A stretch of DNA of 50,198 nt from Aestuariivirga sp. (GTDB taxonomy: Bacteria; Pseudomonadota; Alphaproteobacteria; Rhizobiales; Aestuariivirgaceae), in contig NZ_JADCDA010000012.1 in the NCBI RefSeq assembly GCF_020252405.1, positions 1 to 50,198 of the forward strand, read 5' to 3'. The notes under the pieces are model-generated. The model was not told where the DNA came from. It made no database searches and saw only the letters and a program-made list of their open reading frames with translations. The position numbers and the translations under genes are program-made. The first letter of the stretch is position 1; every line of letters starts with the position of its first letter. Positions 18,682 to 28,600 of this stretch are shown piece after piece.

Positions 18682-20628
18682 ATGATGTTCCCGCACCTGT
18701 TCTCGCCCTTCACAATTAAGTCCACCGAGATGCGCAACCGCATTTTCTCGACCGGGCATGACACCTATCTGCCGGAGGGCGGCCTGCCGTCCGACGCTCT
18801 GATCGCCTACCAGCGCGCCCGCGCCAGGGGCGGTGCGGGGCTCATCGTCGTCCAGGTCGTCGGCGTGCACGAGACTTCGCGCTACACCGAGGCGCTTTTG
18901 ATGGGCACCTCGGATGACTGCATCAAGCCCTTCAGCCGGCTGGTGGATGCCATCCACGGCGAGGGTGCAAAAGTCTTCATCCAGCTCTTCCATCCGGGCC
19001 GTGAGCTGCTGGGCCGGCCCAACGGCGTGGTGCAACCGGCCTTCGCGCCGTCGCATTCCCCTTCAGAGCGCTTCAAGGTCATTCCTCGCGAGATGCCGCA
19101 ATCGATGATCGGCGAAATCGTCGATGGCTTCGCCCAGGCCGCGCGCCGCATGGCGGAGGCGGGGGCAGACGGTGTCGAGATCGTGGCCAGCCACGGCTAT
19201 CTGCCGGCCCAGTTCATGAACCCCTGGGTCAACCGACGGCAGGACCAGTATGGCGGATCGCCCGATAACCGTTTGCGCTTCACCCGCGAGGTCATTTCCG
19301 CCATCCGCGCCCAGGCGCCAGGCGAATTCATCGTCGGCATGCGCATGTCCGGCGACGAGCATGACGAGGACGGCCTGGTGGAGGATGACTCGGTCGCCAT
19401 CGCGCGGGCACTGGCGCCGGAGCTTGACTACCTGAATGTCATCGCCGGCACGTCGGCCACCGCCTCGGGCGCTGCTCACATCGTTCCTTCCATGGCAAAT
19501 TCAACGGCTTATGTTGCGCCCTTCGCCCAAAAAGTGAAGCAAGCGACGGGCAAGGCCGTGTTCGTCGCGGGTCGCATCAACCAACCGCAGATCGCCGAGC
19601 AGGTGCTCGCTTCGGGCTCGGCCGACATGTGCGGCATGACCCGCGCCATGATCGCGGACCCCGAGATGGCCAACAAGGCGAAGGCCGGGAAGGTCGATGA
19701 CATCCGCGCCTGCATCGGCTGCAACCAGGCCTGTATCGGGCACTTCCAGCTCGGCTTGCCGATCTCCTGCATCCAGCATCCGGAGACCGGGCGCGAACTG
19801 GAATATGCCCGCAAGCCGCCTGCCGCAATCCGCAAAAGGGTCATTGTCATCGGCGGCGGGCCGGCCGGTCTGAAGGCGGCTGCCGTGGCGGCCGAGCGCG
19901 GCCATGAGGTGCACCTCCATGAGCGCGAGCGCCAGACCGGCGGCCAGACCCGCCTGGCGCAGCTTCTCCCCAGGCGCGCCGAGTTCGGCGGCATTGCCAC
20001 CAACCTCACGGCCGAGGCGGAACGCCATGGCGCCAGAATCCACCGCCGCAGCGAGGTGACGCGGGACATGCTGCTGGCGGAGAAGCCGGACGCCGTCATC
20101 CTCGCCACCGGCTCCAAGCCCCACACTCCGCCTTTCGAGGGCGAGGCGGCGCAGATGGTCCATGTCGCCGACATCCTCGCCGGGCGGGCCACCACCGGCC
20201 AGAGGGTGGTGGTTTATGACTGGATGGGCGATTGGGCGGGCTCCGGCATCGCCGAGAAGCTGGCCGCCGAGGGTGCCCACATACGCCTCGCCGTGAACCA
20301 CCACTGCGCCTCGGCCTCGATCCAGGCCTATATCCGCTTCGAGCAGGTCGCGCGCCTGCACAAGCTGGGCGTCGAGGTTCACCCGTGGCTGCGGCTTTAC
20401 GGCGGCGACGGGCGGACGGTTTTTTTCATTCACACGCCCTCGCGCGGGGCGGTGGTGATGGAGGACGTCGACACCATTGTGCTCAACACCCCCAATCTGC
20501 AGGAGGACGGGCTGGCGCCCGTGCTGGAGGAATTTGGAATTCCCCACCAGATCGTCGGCGACGCCTTGACCCCGCGCACCGCGGAGGAAGCTGTCTACGA
20601 GGGAATGCGCGCGGCTTTGGCGGTTTGA
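18682..20628 (+). CDS. NADH:flavin oxidoreductase (old yellow enzyme + 4Fe-4S + FAD), 2,4-dienoyl-CoA reductase / N-methylproline demethylase type
   Basis: About 648 residues. The first ~340 form the FMN-binding TIM barrel (F-I-Q-L-F-H-P-G-R near 110, D-G-V-E-I near 170). A cysteine cluster C-I-G-C-N-Q-A-C followed 11 residues later by another Cys binds a 4Fe-4S centre at about 350. The last ~270 residues hold an NAD(P)/FAD domain with V-I-G-G-G-P-A-G-L. This is the layout of dienoyl-CoA reductase, trimethylamine dehydrogenase and the stachydrine/N-methylproline demethylases. The V-V-Y-D-W-M-G-D-W segment favours the demethylase branch, but the substrate is unproven. ATG 18682 is preferred; a GTG at 18637 touching the mutase stop is also open. 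Confidence 0.82.
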   Translation: MMFPHLFSPFTIKSTEMRNRIFSTGHDTYLPEGGLPSDALIAYQRARARGGAGLIVVQVVGVHETSRYTEALLMGTSDDCIKPFSRLVDAIHGEGAKVFIQLFHPGRELLGRPNGVVQPAFAPSHSPSERFKVIPREMPQSMIGEIVDGFAQAARRMAEAGADGVEIVASHGYLPAQFMNPWVNRRQDQYGGSPDNRLRFTREVISAIRAQAPGEFIVGMRMSGDEHDEDGLVEDDSVAIARALAPELDYLNVIAGTSATASGAAHIVPSMANSTAYVAPFAQKVKQATGKAVFVAGRINQPQIAEQVLASGSADMCGMTRAMIADPEMANKAKAGKVDDIRACIGCNQACIGHFQLGLPISCIQHPETGRELEYARKPPAAIRKRVIVIGGGPAGLKAAAVAAERGHEVHLHERERQTGGQTRLAQLLPRRAEFGGIATNLTAEAERHGARIHRRSEVTRDMLLAEKPDAVILATGSKPHTPPFEGEAAQMVHVADILAGRATTGQRVVVYDWMGDWAGSGIAEKLAAEGAHIRLAVNHHCASASIQAYIRFEQVARLHKLGVEVHPWLRLYGGDGRTVFFIHTPSRGAVVMEDVDTIVLNTPNLQEDGLAPVLEEFGIPHQIVGDALTPRTAEEAVYEGMRAALAV

Positions 20629-20925
20629 CCGGCGCAACTGTGGCGCGGATGCAACAGCCGCCCGATTTGTGAGCACTGTCCAATTCCGCCAGAATCACAA
20701 TCTTTTATCCGCCCAAATTGCTGCTTAGCGTGGTCAGCGTGCAGGGGAAAAAACTCTATCTGCGCGGTCGATAGGGGCTCAGGGCAGAGCGGCGCTTTAC
20801 CATCGCGTGGACATTGGCCGGGCGAGGGGAAGCGTCGCGTTGGCGGAGGCCGTCGGCGTGTCCCGCGTGATGTGGAAGAGAAAAAGTGGCGTCGTCGAGC
20901 ATGGGTCATCCCGTTCACACCTTGA

Positions 20926-21009
20926 GCTTTGCAATCGCAAAGCACGGCTGGGGGGCTTGGAGCGTGATCCGCAAAAGTGGAACCGGTTTTGCGACAAGAT
21001 CATGCTCAA
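20926..21009. repeat. small hairpin plus palindromic repeat element, copy 4
   Basis: GCTTTGC-AATC-GCAAAGC (20926-20943) precedes a full element at 20961-21009 (AGCGTGATCCGCAAAAGTGG ... TTTTGCGACAAGATCATGCT). The gap 20629-20960 ahead of it carries no recognisable gene. It includes AT-richer sequence around 20690-20725, a possible promoter region for the downstream ExoR-like gene. Confidence 0.85.
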
Positions 21010-21020
21010 GCTATTGACCC

Positions 21021-21070
21021 GGCGCATGTTCTTTTCGTTCAGGCGATTCCGCCTGAACGGAACATGCGCC
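21021..21070. repeat. 50-bp near-perfect hairpin in the leader of the ExoR-like gene
   Basis: GGCGCATGTTC (21021-21031) pairs perfectly with GAACATGCGCC (21060-21070). Inside it GTTCAGGCG (21037-21045) pairs with CGCCTGAAC (21050-21058) around an ATTC loop. It ends 11 bases before the ATG at 21082 and contains an in-frame ATG (21064), so in RNA it would fold over the initiation region. It directly abuts the palindromic element at 20961 and may be part of the same composite repeat. Confidence 0.8.
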
Positions 21071-21081
21071 CGGGAACCGTG

Positions 21082-21999
21082 ATGTGGCCGGCGCTGCTCA
21101 GGGGCATGCATCGGGTTCGGTTCAGCAGCCGCCATGCCGCCCTTGCCGTTGGCGTGCTGATGCTGACGCTGGCGCCCGCCGCCGCCGCCGATGATGACGG
21201 AAAGGGACCGCTTTCCGAATTCTATTCCTACCTGCCCGCGGCGCCTGACATCCATCTTCCAGAAATCCAGATCCCGTTCTGGACAGATGACCTCAAGAAG
21301 GCGAAGCGCGCCTATAAAAACGGCGACTATGCCCGTGCGCTGACGCTGTTCCGCCGTGTTTCTGACGACGGCAACATCGTGGCCGACTGGTACCTTGGCC
21401 ACATGTACAGCCAGGGCGTGGGCGTGCCCCGCGACGACGCGATGGCCTATACCTACTACACGCGCGTGGCCGAGCACTATGACCCCGAGGAAACCGATCC
21501 GAAACGCCTCAAAATCACTGTCGATGCCATGGTGCGGCTGGCCGACTACCAGCGCACCGGCGCTGTCAATGCCGGCCTTCAGCCCGACCCGAAGGCTGCG
21601 GCGCAGAACTATCTCAAGATCGCCACGGCCTATGGCCACCCCGCCGCTCAGTTCGCGCTTGGCGTGATGAGCATCAAGGGCGAGGGTTTGAAGAAAAATC
21701 CAAGCCAGGGCCTGAAATGGCTGATGGCCGCGGCCCGCAAACGATATGCCCCTGCGGAAGCCTATCTCGGCGATCTCTACTGGTCTGGCCAGATCGTCAA
21801 TGCTGACCGGACCCGCGCCGTGATGTGGTACATCCTCGCGCGCCAATCGGCCCGGCCTGACGAAAACCCGGAAATCCATGCCCGCGCCGCGCAGATCGAG
21901 GCCAGCGTGGGCGAGGACGAACGAATCGAGGCCGAAGCCCGCGCCAAAGTGTGGGACGACCAGTATCCGGCCGAAAAGGCAAAGCCGGCGGGCGACTGA
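21082..21999 (+). CDS. periplasmic Sel1-repeat (TPR-like) protein, ExoR-like
   Basis: About 305 residues. An N-terminal signal peptide (A-V-G-V-L-M-L-T-L-A-P-A-A-A-A) is followed by Sel1-like repeats, recognisable by A-x-x-x-L-G-x-M-Y-x-x-G-x-G-V-x-x-D at about residues 105-125 and A-Q-F-A-L-G-V-M-S-I-K-G-E-G. Length, periplasmic location and repeats fit ExoR, which in rhizobia binds the sensor ChvI/ExoS(ChvG) partner and represses exopolysaccharide synthesis. The identity is an inference from architecture and order, so no symbol is given. Starts at 21064, 21082 and 21106 are all open. I chose 21082 because GGGAA lies 7 bases before it and outside the hairpin stem. Confidence 0.7.
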   Translation: MWPALLRGMHRVRFSSRHAALAVGVLMLTLAPAAAADDDGKGPLSEFYSYLPAAPDIHLPEIQIPFWTDDLKKAKRAYKNGDYARALTLFRRVSDDGNIVADWYLGHMYSQGVGVPRDDAMAYTYYTRVAEHYDPEETDPKRLKITVDAMVRLADYQRTGAVNAGLQPDPKAAAQNYLKIATAYGHPAAQFALGVMSIKGEGLKKNPSQGLKWLMAAARKRYAPAEAYLGDLYWSGQIVNADRTRAVMWYILARQSARPDENPEIHARAAQIEASVGEDERIEAEARAKVWDDQYPAEKAKPAGD

Positions 22000-22072
22000 T
22001 CGAGAACATCGGGCGCGCGCGATGCTCCGGCGATCCAATCCGGCTTGTGTCCGGAGGGGCGGGCGAAAGCGC

Positions 22073-22450
22073 CTATGAGGCGCGCCGTCCCGGGCGCGAC
22101 AGGATGAATCCTGCTGTCGCCCCCATTGCCAGCGCCGCGCCGATTTCGACCCAGGCGGGGGCTTCGGCGACAAAGTGGAGGTAACCGAACATCGCCGTCA
22201 TCATTACCACGGCGATGACCTTGGCGCCGGTGGGGATAATGCCATGGTCTTCCCAATCGCGGACATATTTGCCAGCATGGCGATGGGAGCGGATTTTCTG
22301 GGCCATCTCCGGACTTGAGCGCGAGAAGGCCCAGATGGCCGCCAGCAGGAAGGGTGTGGTCGGGAACAGCGGCATGACGATGCCGAAGACCCCCAGCGCC
22401 GCGCAGAGCCAGCCGGTGCAGGGAAGAACCGGGCGGCGCAGGGCTTTCAC
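22073..22450 (-). CDS. DUF454/YbaN-family inner-membrane protein
   Basis: About 125 residues with three or four membrane helices. G-W-L-C-A-A-L-G-V-F-G-I-V-M-P followed by L-F-P-T-T-P-F-L-L-L/A-A is the DUF454 signature, and the mid-protein F-S-R-S-S-P also fits. The function is unknown. The frame has no ATG near the family's usual start; a GTG at 22450 places the conserved part correctly. The open frame runs on to 22570, but that would overlap the divergent DUF502 gene. The two start codons are only about 58 bases apart. Confidence 0.75.
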   Translation of the reverse strand: MKALRRPVLPCTGWLCAALGVFGIVMPLFPTTPFLLAAIWAFSRSSPEMAQKIRSHRHAGKYVRDWEDHGIIPTGAKVIAVVMMTAMFGYLHFVAEAPAWVEIGAALAMGATAGFILSRPGRRAS

Positions 22451-22507
22451 CGCTCCGCCCCTGCGGGGCTTGTGATCGCAAGCCGATTCATGTCTAGTGA
22501 TTGTCCC

Positions 22508-23239
22508 ATGCCCGATCCCATTAATCCCAAGTCTCGCGTGAAGGGCGCTGACGTCGAAATCAAGGCGCACAGCTCCGTTTTCAGCAAGCTGCGCGCCTAT
22601 TTCTTCACCGGACTGGTGATCACCGCGCCCATCGCCATCACGATCTGGGCAACTTACTGGTTCGTCACGCTTTTCGACTCATGGATCAAGCCGTTCCTGC
22701 CGGCAAGCTATAACCCGGACACCTATCTGCCGGTCAAGGTGCCGGGGTTCGGGCTGATCTTCGCGCTCCTTGCCATCACGCTGATCGGCTTCATGGCCGC
22801 CAATCTCGCTGGCCGGACGATGATCGCAATATGGGATAAAATACTTAATTCAACCCCGGTGGTGAGATCGATCTATAAGGGTTCGAAGCAGATTTTCGAG
22901 ACCCTTTTTTCGCAAAAAGGCGCCTCTTTCCGTTATGTCTGCCTGGTCGAGTGGCCCCGGCGCGGCACGTGGTCCCTTGCCTTCATCTCGCGCGAGGTGG
23001 ATGGCGGGCAGATCGGGCTGGAGCAGGGGCGCGCGATGTATGCTGTCTACATGTCGACGACGCCCAATCCCACGTCGGGTTATGTGTTTTTTGTCGATTT
23101 GGAGGACGTCAAGATCATCGACATGAGCGTCGAGGACGGATTGAAGCTTGTCATTTCCATGGGCCTCGTGTTCCCGGACAAGCCGTTGCCGCCGGAAAAG
23201 GAGGCGGCCGTCGCCGTCAGCCGGCCGACAGGAGCCTGA
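22508..23239 (+). CDS. DUF502-family membrane protein
   Basis: 243 residues. Two N-terminal membrane helices (Y-F-F-T-G-L-V-I-T-A-P-I-A-I-T and G-L-I-F-A-L-L-A-I-T-L-I-G) precede a soluble part containing S-T-P-V-V-R-S-I-Y-K-G-S-K-Q, the DUF502 hallmark, then F-V-P/D-like beta segments. The family is widespread and uncharacterised. Starts at 22472 (GTG), 22490 and 22508 are open; none has a strong ribosome site. Its 3' end overlaps the convergent recG 3' end by 23 bases, so the two transcripts must run into each other. Confidence 0.8.
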   Translation: MPDPINPKSRVKGADVEIKAHSSVFSKLRAYFFTGLVITAPIAITIWATYWFVTLFDSWIKPFLPASYNPDTYLPVKVPGFGLIFALLAITLIGFMAANLAGRTMIAIWDKILNSTPVVRSIYKGSKQIFETLFSQKGASFRYVCLVEWPRRGTWSLAFISREVDGGQIGLEQGRAMYAVYMSTTPNPTSGYVFFVDLEDVKIIDMSVEDGLKLVISMGLVFPDKPLPPEKEAAVAVSRPTGA

Positions 23240-25334
23240 TCGCCTCGTCCCGCTCGAAGAGGTAGAGCAGCAGGCGCAGCGCTTCGCCGCGGGGGCCTGT
23301 CAGTTCAGGGTTTTTGTTCAGCGCCAATTGGGCGTCGTCGCGCGCCGCCTGCAGCAGGTCGCCATCGGTGGAGAGGTCCGCCATGCGGAACAGCGGCAGT
23401 CCCGATTGCCGCGTGCCCAGCATCTCGCCCGCACCGCGCAGCCGCAAATCCTCCTCGGCGATGCGGAATCCGTCCTCCGTCCCGCGCATGATGGAGAGCC
23501 GCGCCCTGGCTGTCTCGCCCAGCGGCTCCTGATAGAGCAGCAGGCAGGATGACTTGCCCGAACCGCGGCCCACACGGCCCCTCAACTGGTGCAATTGGGC
23601 AAGGCCGAAGCGCTCGGCATTCTCGATGACGATGGCCGTCGCCTCCGGCACGTCGACGCCGACCTCGATGACAGTGGTGGAGACGAGCAGTTGCAGCGTG
23701 CCATCCTTGAACTCCTGCATCACCCGGTCCTTGTCCGGCCCCTTCATGCGGCCATGGATGAGGCCGGCCTGGCCTTTGAAGCGGGAGGCGAGCTGCAGGA
23801 AGCGCTCCTCGGCCGCGGCGAGGTCCACCTGTTCGCTCTCCTCGACAAGGGGGCAGACCCAATAGGCGCGGTTGCCCAGCGCCATGGAGCGCGCGAGGCC
23901 TTCGATCACGTCGTCCATGCGCGCCATGGGGATGACGCGGGTGTCGATGGGAAGGCGGCCTGCCGGCTTTTCGGTGAGTTTCGAAACGTCCATGTCGCCA
24001 TAGACAGTCAGCGCCAGAGTGCGCGGGATGGGTGTTGCCGTCATGACGAGGAGATCGGTCGCGCCGCCGCCCTTGGCCTGCAGGGCGAGGCGCTGGTGGA
24101 CGCCGAAACGGTGCTGCTCGTCGATGACCACCAGCCCCAGGTCCCTGAACGCCACGTGCTCCTGGAACAGCGCATGGGTGCCGACGACGAGGGAGGTTTC
24201 GCCCGCCGCGATGAGCGCGAGGATATCCTCGCGCGTCTTGCCCTTCTCGCGGCCCGTGAGAAGCGAGACGGAGATGCCCGCGGCGGCGCCCAGCTTCGAC
24301 AGCGTCGCATGGTGCTGGCGGGCGAGGATTTCGGTGGGCGCCATCAGCGCACCCTGCGCGCCGCTTTCGATGGCGGTGGCGAGCGCCAGAAGGGCGACCA
24401 CCGTCTTGCCGGAACCCACGTCACCCTGGAGGAGGCGCAGCATCCGGTCGCCCGAGGCCATGTCGCGCAGGATGTCTTTGACCGCCTCGCTTTGCGCGGC
24501 GGTGAGGCTGTAGGGCAGGGCCTTGATGAGCTTCGCGCGGAGGTCGCCCGTGCCCGGCAACTTGCGGCCCCGCGCGCGCTTCATGTTGGCGCGAACGAGG
24601 GTGAGGGCCAGCTGGTTCGCAAGCAACTCGTCATAGGCGAGCCTGCGGCGTGCCGGACTTTCCTGACCGACGGCGGCAGGGGCCACCGGGTGATGCAGCG
24701 TGCGCAGCGCCGCCGCGAAGTCCGGCCAGCCGTGGCGCTGCAGGAAGGGCAGGTCCTGCCATTCGGGAAGCCCGGGCAGTTTCTCCAGCGCCTGGGCGAT
24801 GGCCTTGGCCAGCACCTTGGGCGAAAGGCCCTCGGTGAGCGGATAGACCGGCTCGATGAGCGGCATGCGCCCGAACTCGTCCGCTGCCACGATGTGGTCG
24901 GGGTGGGCGATTTGCGGCTCGTCGTTGAACCAGTCGATCTTGCCGGAGATGAAGCGCGTTTCCCCCTCGGGGAGCGCCCGGCGGATCGAATCTGCAAAGG
25001 CGTGGAAGAACACGAGCGTCAGCGGCCCGGTGCCGTCGGAGACGTCCACCCGGTATGGCGCGCGCTTGTTGCCGGGCGGCGGCGGGCGGTGGCGCATGAC
25101 GGTGGCTTCCACCGTCACCACGCCGTCACGCGGCAGGGCGTTGATCTTCGGTCGGAAGCGGCGGTCGACGATGCCGGAGGGCAGGTGGAACAGCAGGTCG
25201 ACGATGCGCGTCGTATCCCCGGGCGTTCCGTGCGCCGGGCGCAGGAAAGAAGTGAGCAGCTTGTCCAGCCTGGCGCCGATTCCCTTGAGGCCGGCGGCCC
25301 CGGCAAACAGCGGATTGAGGAGCGGTGGGCGCAT
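23217..25334 (-). CDS. recG: ATP-dependent DNA helicase RecG
   Basis: 705 residues. It remodels stalled replication forks and branch-migrates Holliday junctions. The N-terminal wedge/OB domain spans roughly residues 60-240 (V-D-L-L-F-H-L-P at the start of the wedge). The helicase core has Walker A G-D-V-G-S-G-K-T, the D-E-Q-H box (V-I-D-E-Q-H-R-F-G), T-A-T-P-I-P-R-T-L, and near the end Q-L-R-G-R-V-G-R-G. Full length. It is convergent with the DUF502 gene, divergent from sdhE-mfd, and separated from sdhE by 61 bases. Confidence 0.96.
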   Translation of the reverse strand: MRPPLLNPLFAGAAGLKGIGARLDKLLTSFLRPAHGTPGDTTRIVDLLFHLPSGIVDRRFRPKINALPRDGVVTVEATVMRHRPPPPGNKRAPYRVDVSDGTGPLTLVFFHAFADSIRRALPEGETRFISGKIDWFNDEPQIAHPDHIVAADEFGRMPLIEPVYPLTEGLSPKVLAKAIAQALEKLPGLPEWQDLPFLQRHGWPDFAAALRTLHHPVAPAAVGQESPARRRLAYDELLANQLALTLVRANMKRARGRKLPGTGDLRAKLIKALPYSLTAAQSEAVKDILRDMASGDRMLRLLQGDVGSGKTVVALLALATAIESGAQGALMAPTEILARQHHATLSKLGAAAGISVSLLTGREKGKTREDILALIAAGETSLVVGTHALFQEHVAFRDLGLVVIDEQHRFGVHQRLALQAKGGGATDLLVMTATPIPRTLALTVYGDMDVSKLTEKPAGRLPIDTRVIPMARMDDVIEGLARSMALGNRAYWVCPLVEESEQVDLAAAEERFLQLASRFKGQAGLIHGRMKGPDKDRVMQEFKDGTLQLLVSTTVIEVGVDVPEATAIVIENAERFGLAQLHQLRGRVGRGSGKSSCLLLYQEPLGETARARLSIMRGTEDGFRIAEEDLRLRGAGEMLGTRQSGLPLFRMADLSTDGDLLQAARDDAQLALNKNPELTGPRGEALRLLLYLFERDEAIRLLSAG

Positions 25335-25395
25335 GGGCCTATTTCACCGGGAACCGGTTGCGGCGCAAGAGCGCTTGGGGCATGAGACCCGGGCG

Positions 25396-25659
25396 ATGAC
25401 GCACGTCCCCGAAACCCACACCCGACGCAAGCGCCTGCTGTGGCGCGCCACCCATCGTGGCATCAAGGAGATGGACCTGATCCTCGGCGGCTTCGTGGTG
25501 AAGCACCTCGATGGCTTCTCCGATGTCGAGATCGCCGAACTGGAGCGCATCATGGAGATTCCCGACCAGGACATGCTTTCCTGGGCCACGAAGCAGGTGG
25601 ACGTGCCGCGCGAATACGTGTCGCCATTGTTGACCCGCCTTCTCGCCCATACGCCATGA
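25396..25659 (+). CDS. sdhE: succinate dehydrogenase assembly factor (FAD insertion)
   Basis: 87 residues of the SdhE/SDH5 (DUF339) family, which helps attach FAD covalently to the flavoprotein subunit of succinate dehydrogenase. The key R-G-I-K-E-M-D (R-G-x-x-E) lies at about residues 21-27, followed by the helical bundle with E-L-E-R-I-M-E-I-P-D-Q-D. The stop overlaps the mfd start as ATGA (25656-25659), so translation of the two is coupled. Confidence 0.9.
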   Translation: MTHVPETHTRRKRLLWRATHRGIKEMDLILGGFVVKHLDGFSDVEIAELERIMEIPDQDMLSWATKQVDVPREYVSPLLTRLLAHTP

Positions 25660-28600
25660 TCGATCTTTCGAAGCTGATGCCCAGGCTCTCACAGCCCGGC
25701 CGCACCGCCGTCTCGGGCGTGCCGCAGGGGCTGGATGCGATGCTGCTGCCCGGGATCGCTGGGGCGGCGGGCAGGCGCGTGGTTGTGCATGTGGCGGTGG
25801 ACGACAGCCGCGCTGCCGTTCTCGCGGACCAGCTTGCCTATTTCGCACCGGCGCTCGAGGTGCTGCGCTTGCCCGCCTGGGACTGCCTGCCCTATGACCG
25901 GGTGTCGCCGGTGGCCGTCATCGTCGCCCGCCGTCTCGCCACGCTGGCGCGCCTCCTGGAGCCGGTGACGAAGCCCACCGTTCTGCTCACCACCGTTCCC
26001 GCCATCCTGCAGCGCGTGGCGCCGCGCCCGCTGATCGAGGGGCAGAGCTTCTCCGCCGCTCCGGGCAACCGGGTCAATTCCGGCCAGCTCATCGGCTTCC
26101 TCGCCGGGAACGGCTTCTCGCGCACCGGCACGGTGGTGGACCCCGGCGACTTCGCGGTGCGCGGCGGCATTATTGACATCTTCCCGCCCGGATCGGACGC
26201 GCCGGTGCGGCTCGATTTTTTCGGCGACACGCTGGAATCGATCCGCGGCTTCGACCCGGAGTCGCAGCGCACGACGTCGACGCTCAGGCGCTTCACCCTG
26301 AACCCCGCCAGCGAGGTGCTGCTGAACGAAACCTCGATCGGCAAATTCCGCGTCAACTATGCCGCGGCCTTCGGCGGCATCGACATCAACGATCCGCTGT
26401 ATGAGAGCGTCACCGCAGGCCGCAAGTATCAGGGCATGGAACACTGGCTGCCGCTGTTCCACGACGAGCTCTCGACGCTGTTCGATTATCTCGATGACCC
26501 CGTCATCACGCTCGACCATTCGGCGGACGAAGCCGCGGCGGCGCGGCAGGAGCAGGTGGCGGAGTTCTACAATGCCCGGCGCGAGGCCCTCGACAAGAAG
26601 GAAACCTATGGCGCGGCCCCCTACAAGCCGGTGAGGCCCGCGACACTCTACGTCACCGAAGCGCAGTGGGCGGAGGCGCAGACGAATCATACCGTTCTCG
26701 CCTTCTCGCCCTTCGAGAGCCCGGACGCCATCTCGTTCGGAGGCCGCCGCGGCCGCAGCTTCGCCGCCGAGCGCGCGCAGACGGGCGGCAATGTTTATGA
26801 GGCCGTCAGGGCTCATGCGGACGATATTCGCCGCGCCGGGCGGCGCGTGGCAATTGCCTCATGGACCGAAGGTTCGCGCGAGCGCATGGAGACCATTCTG
26901 AGGGACCATGAGGTGGCGCCGCTCGCTGCCGCCAGGGACTGGCCGGAGTTCCTCGCCTGGGACAAGGCCATCGCCGGCCTTCTGGTGCTCGGGCTGGAAG
27001 AAGGCTTCGAGACCGGTGAATTCGCCATCATCTCCGAGCAGGACATTCTCGGCGACCGCATGGTGCGCCGCGGCCGGCGCAACAACAAGGCCTCGGGCTT
27101 CATCAGCGAGCTCTCGGCGCTCTCGCCGGGCGACCTTGTGGTGCATGTCGATCACGGCATCGGCCGCTTCGAGGGGCTGAAGACCATCGAGGTGCAGGGC
27201 GCACCCCATGACTGCCTGTTCCTCTCCTATGCCGGCGGCGACAGGCTGTTCCTGCCCGTGGAGAACATCGAGCTCCTGTCGCGCTATGGCTCGGACGAGC
27301 AGGGCGTGCAGCTCGACAAGCTTGGCGGCGGCGCCTGGCAGGCCAAGAAGGCCAGGCTCAGGGAACGCATCCTCAAGATCGCCGAGGGACTGATCCATAC
27401 GGCGGCCGCGCGGGAGCTGAAGCCCGGTGACGTGCTGCCGCCGCCCGAGGGCGCCTACGAGGAATTCGCCGCCCGCTTCCCCTATGAGGAGACGGAGGAC
27501 CAGCTCACCGCCATCGAGGCCGTTATCGAGGATTTCCAGAAGGGCCGTCCCATGGACCGCCTCGTCTGCGGCGACGTGGGCTTCGGCAAGACGGAAGTGG
27601 CGCTGCGCTCCGCCTTCGTGGCCGCCATGAACGGCAAGCAGGTGGCCGTGGTGGCGCCGACGACGCTGCTCTCGCGCCAGCACTTCGCCACCTTCGAGGC
27701 GCGGTTCAAGGGGCTTCCCGTCAACATCGCCCAGGCCTCGCGCATGGTGCCCAGAAAGGAGCTGGACAAGGTGAAGGCGGGGATTGCGGCGGGCGATATC
27801 GACATCGTCATCGGCACCCATGCGCTGCTGGCGGAGTCGGTGAGGTTCCGCGATCTCGGCCTGATGATCGTCGACGAGGAGCAGCACTTCGGCGTCAGGC
27901 ACAAGGAACGGCTGAAGGAGATGCGCGCCAATGTGCATGTCCTCACCCTCACCGCCACGCCCATCCCGCGCACCCTGCAACTGGCGCTGTCGGGCGTTCG
28001 CGAACTCTCGCTCATCACCACGCCGCCGCTCGACCGCCTGGCGGTCCGCACCTATATTACCCCCTTCGACCCCGTCATCATCCGCGAGAGCCTGCTGCGC
28101 GAGCATTTCCGCGGCGGCCAGAGCTTCTATGTCGCGCCGCGCATCTCCGACCTGGACGAGATCGCCGCCTTCCTGAAGGAGACGGCGCCGGAGGTGAAGT
28201 TCCGCGTGGCCCATGGCCGCATGGCGCCCACCGAGCTCGAGGACATCATGACCGGTTTCTATGACCGGAAGTTCGATGTGCTGCTCTCCACCACCATCGT
28301 GGAGTCGGGCCTCGACATCCCGACCGCCAACACGCTGATCATCCACCGGGCGGACATGTTCGGCCTTGCCCAGCTCTACCAGCTGCGCGGCCGCGTCGGC
28401 CGCTCGAAGCAGCGCGCTTATGCGATCTTCACAACGCCTGCCAACAAGCCGCTCACCCAGGCTGCCGACAGGCGCCTCAAGGTGCTGCAGTCGCTGGATT
28501 CGCTGGGCGCGGGCTTCACGCTGGCGAGCCATGATCTTGACCTGCGCGGTGCTGGCAATTTGCTGGGTGACGAGCAGTCGGGCCACATCAGGGAAGTCGG

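Noticed and set aside
20629-20925. Possible small gene between the flavoprotein and ExoR-like genes
   Set aside because: Frames here are short, lack ribosome sites and run into the palindromic repeat; only possible promoter DNA is seen.
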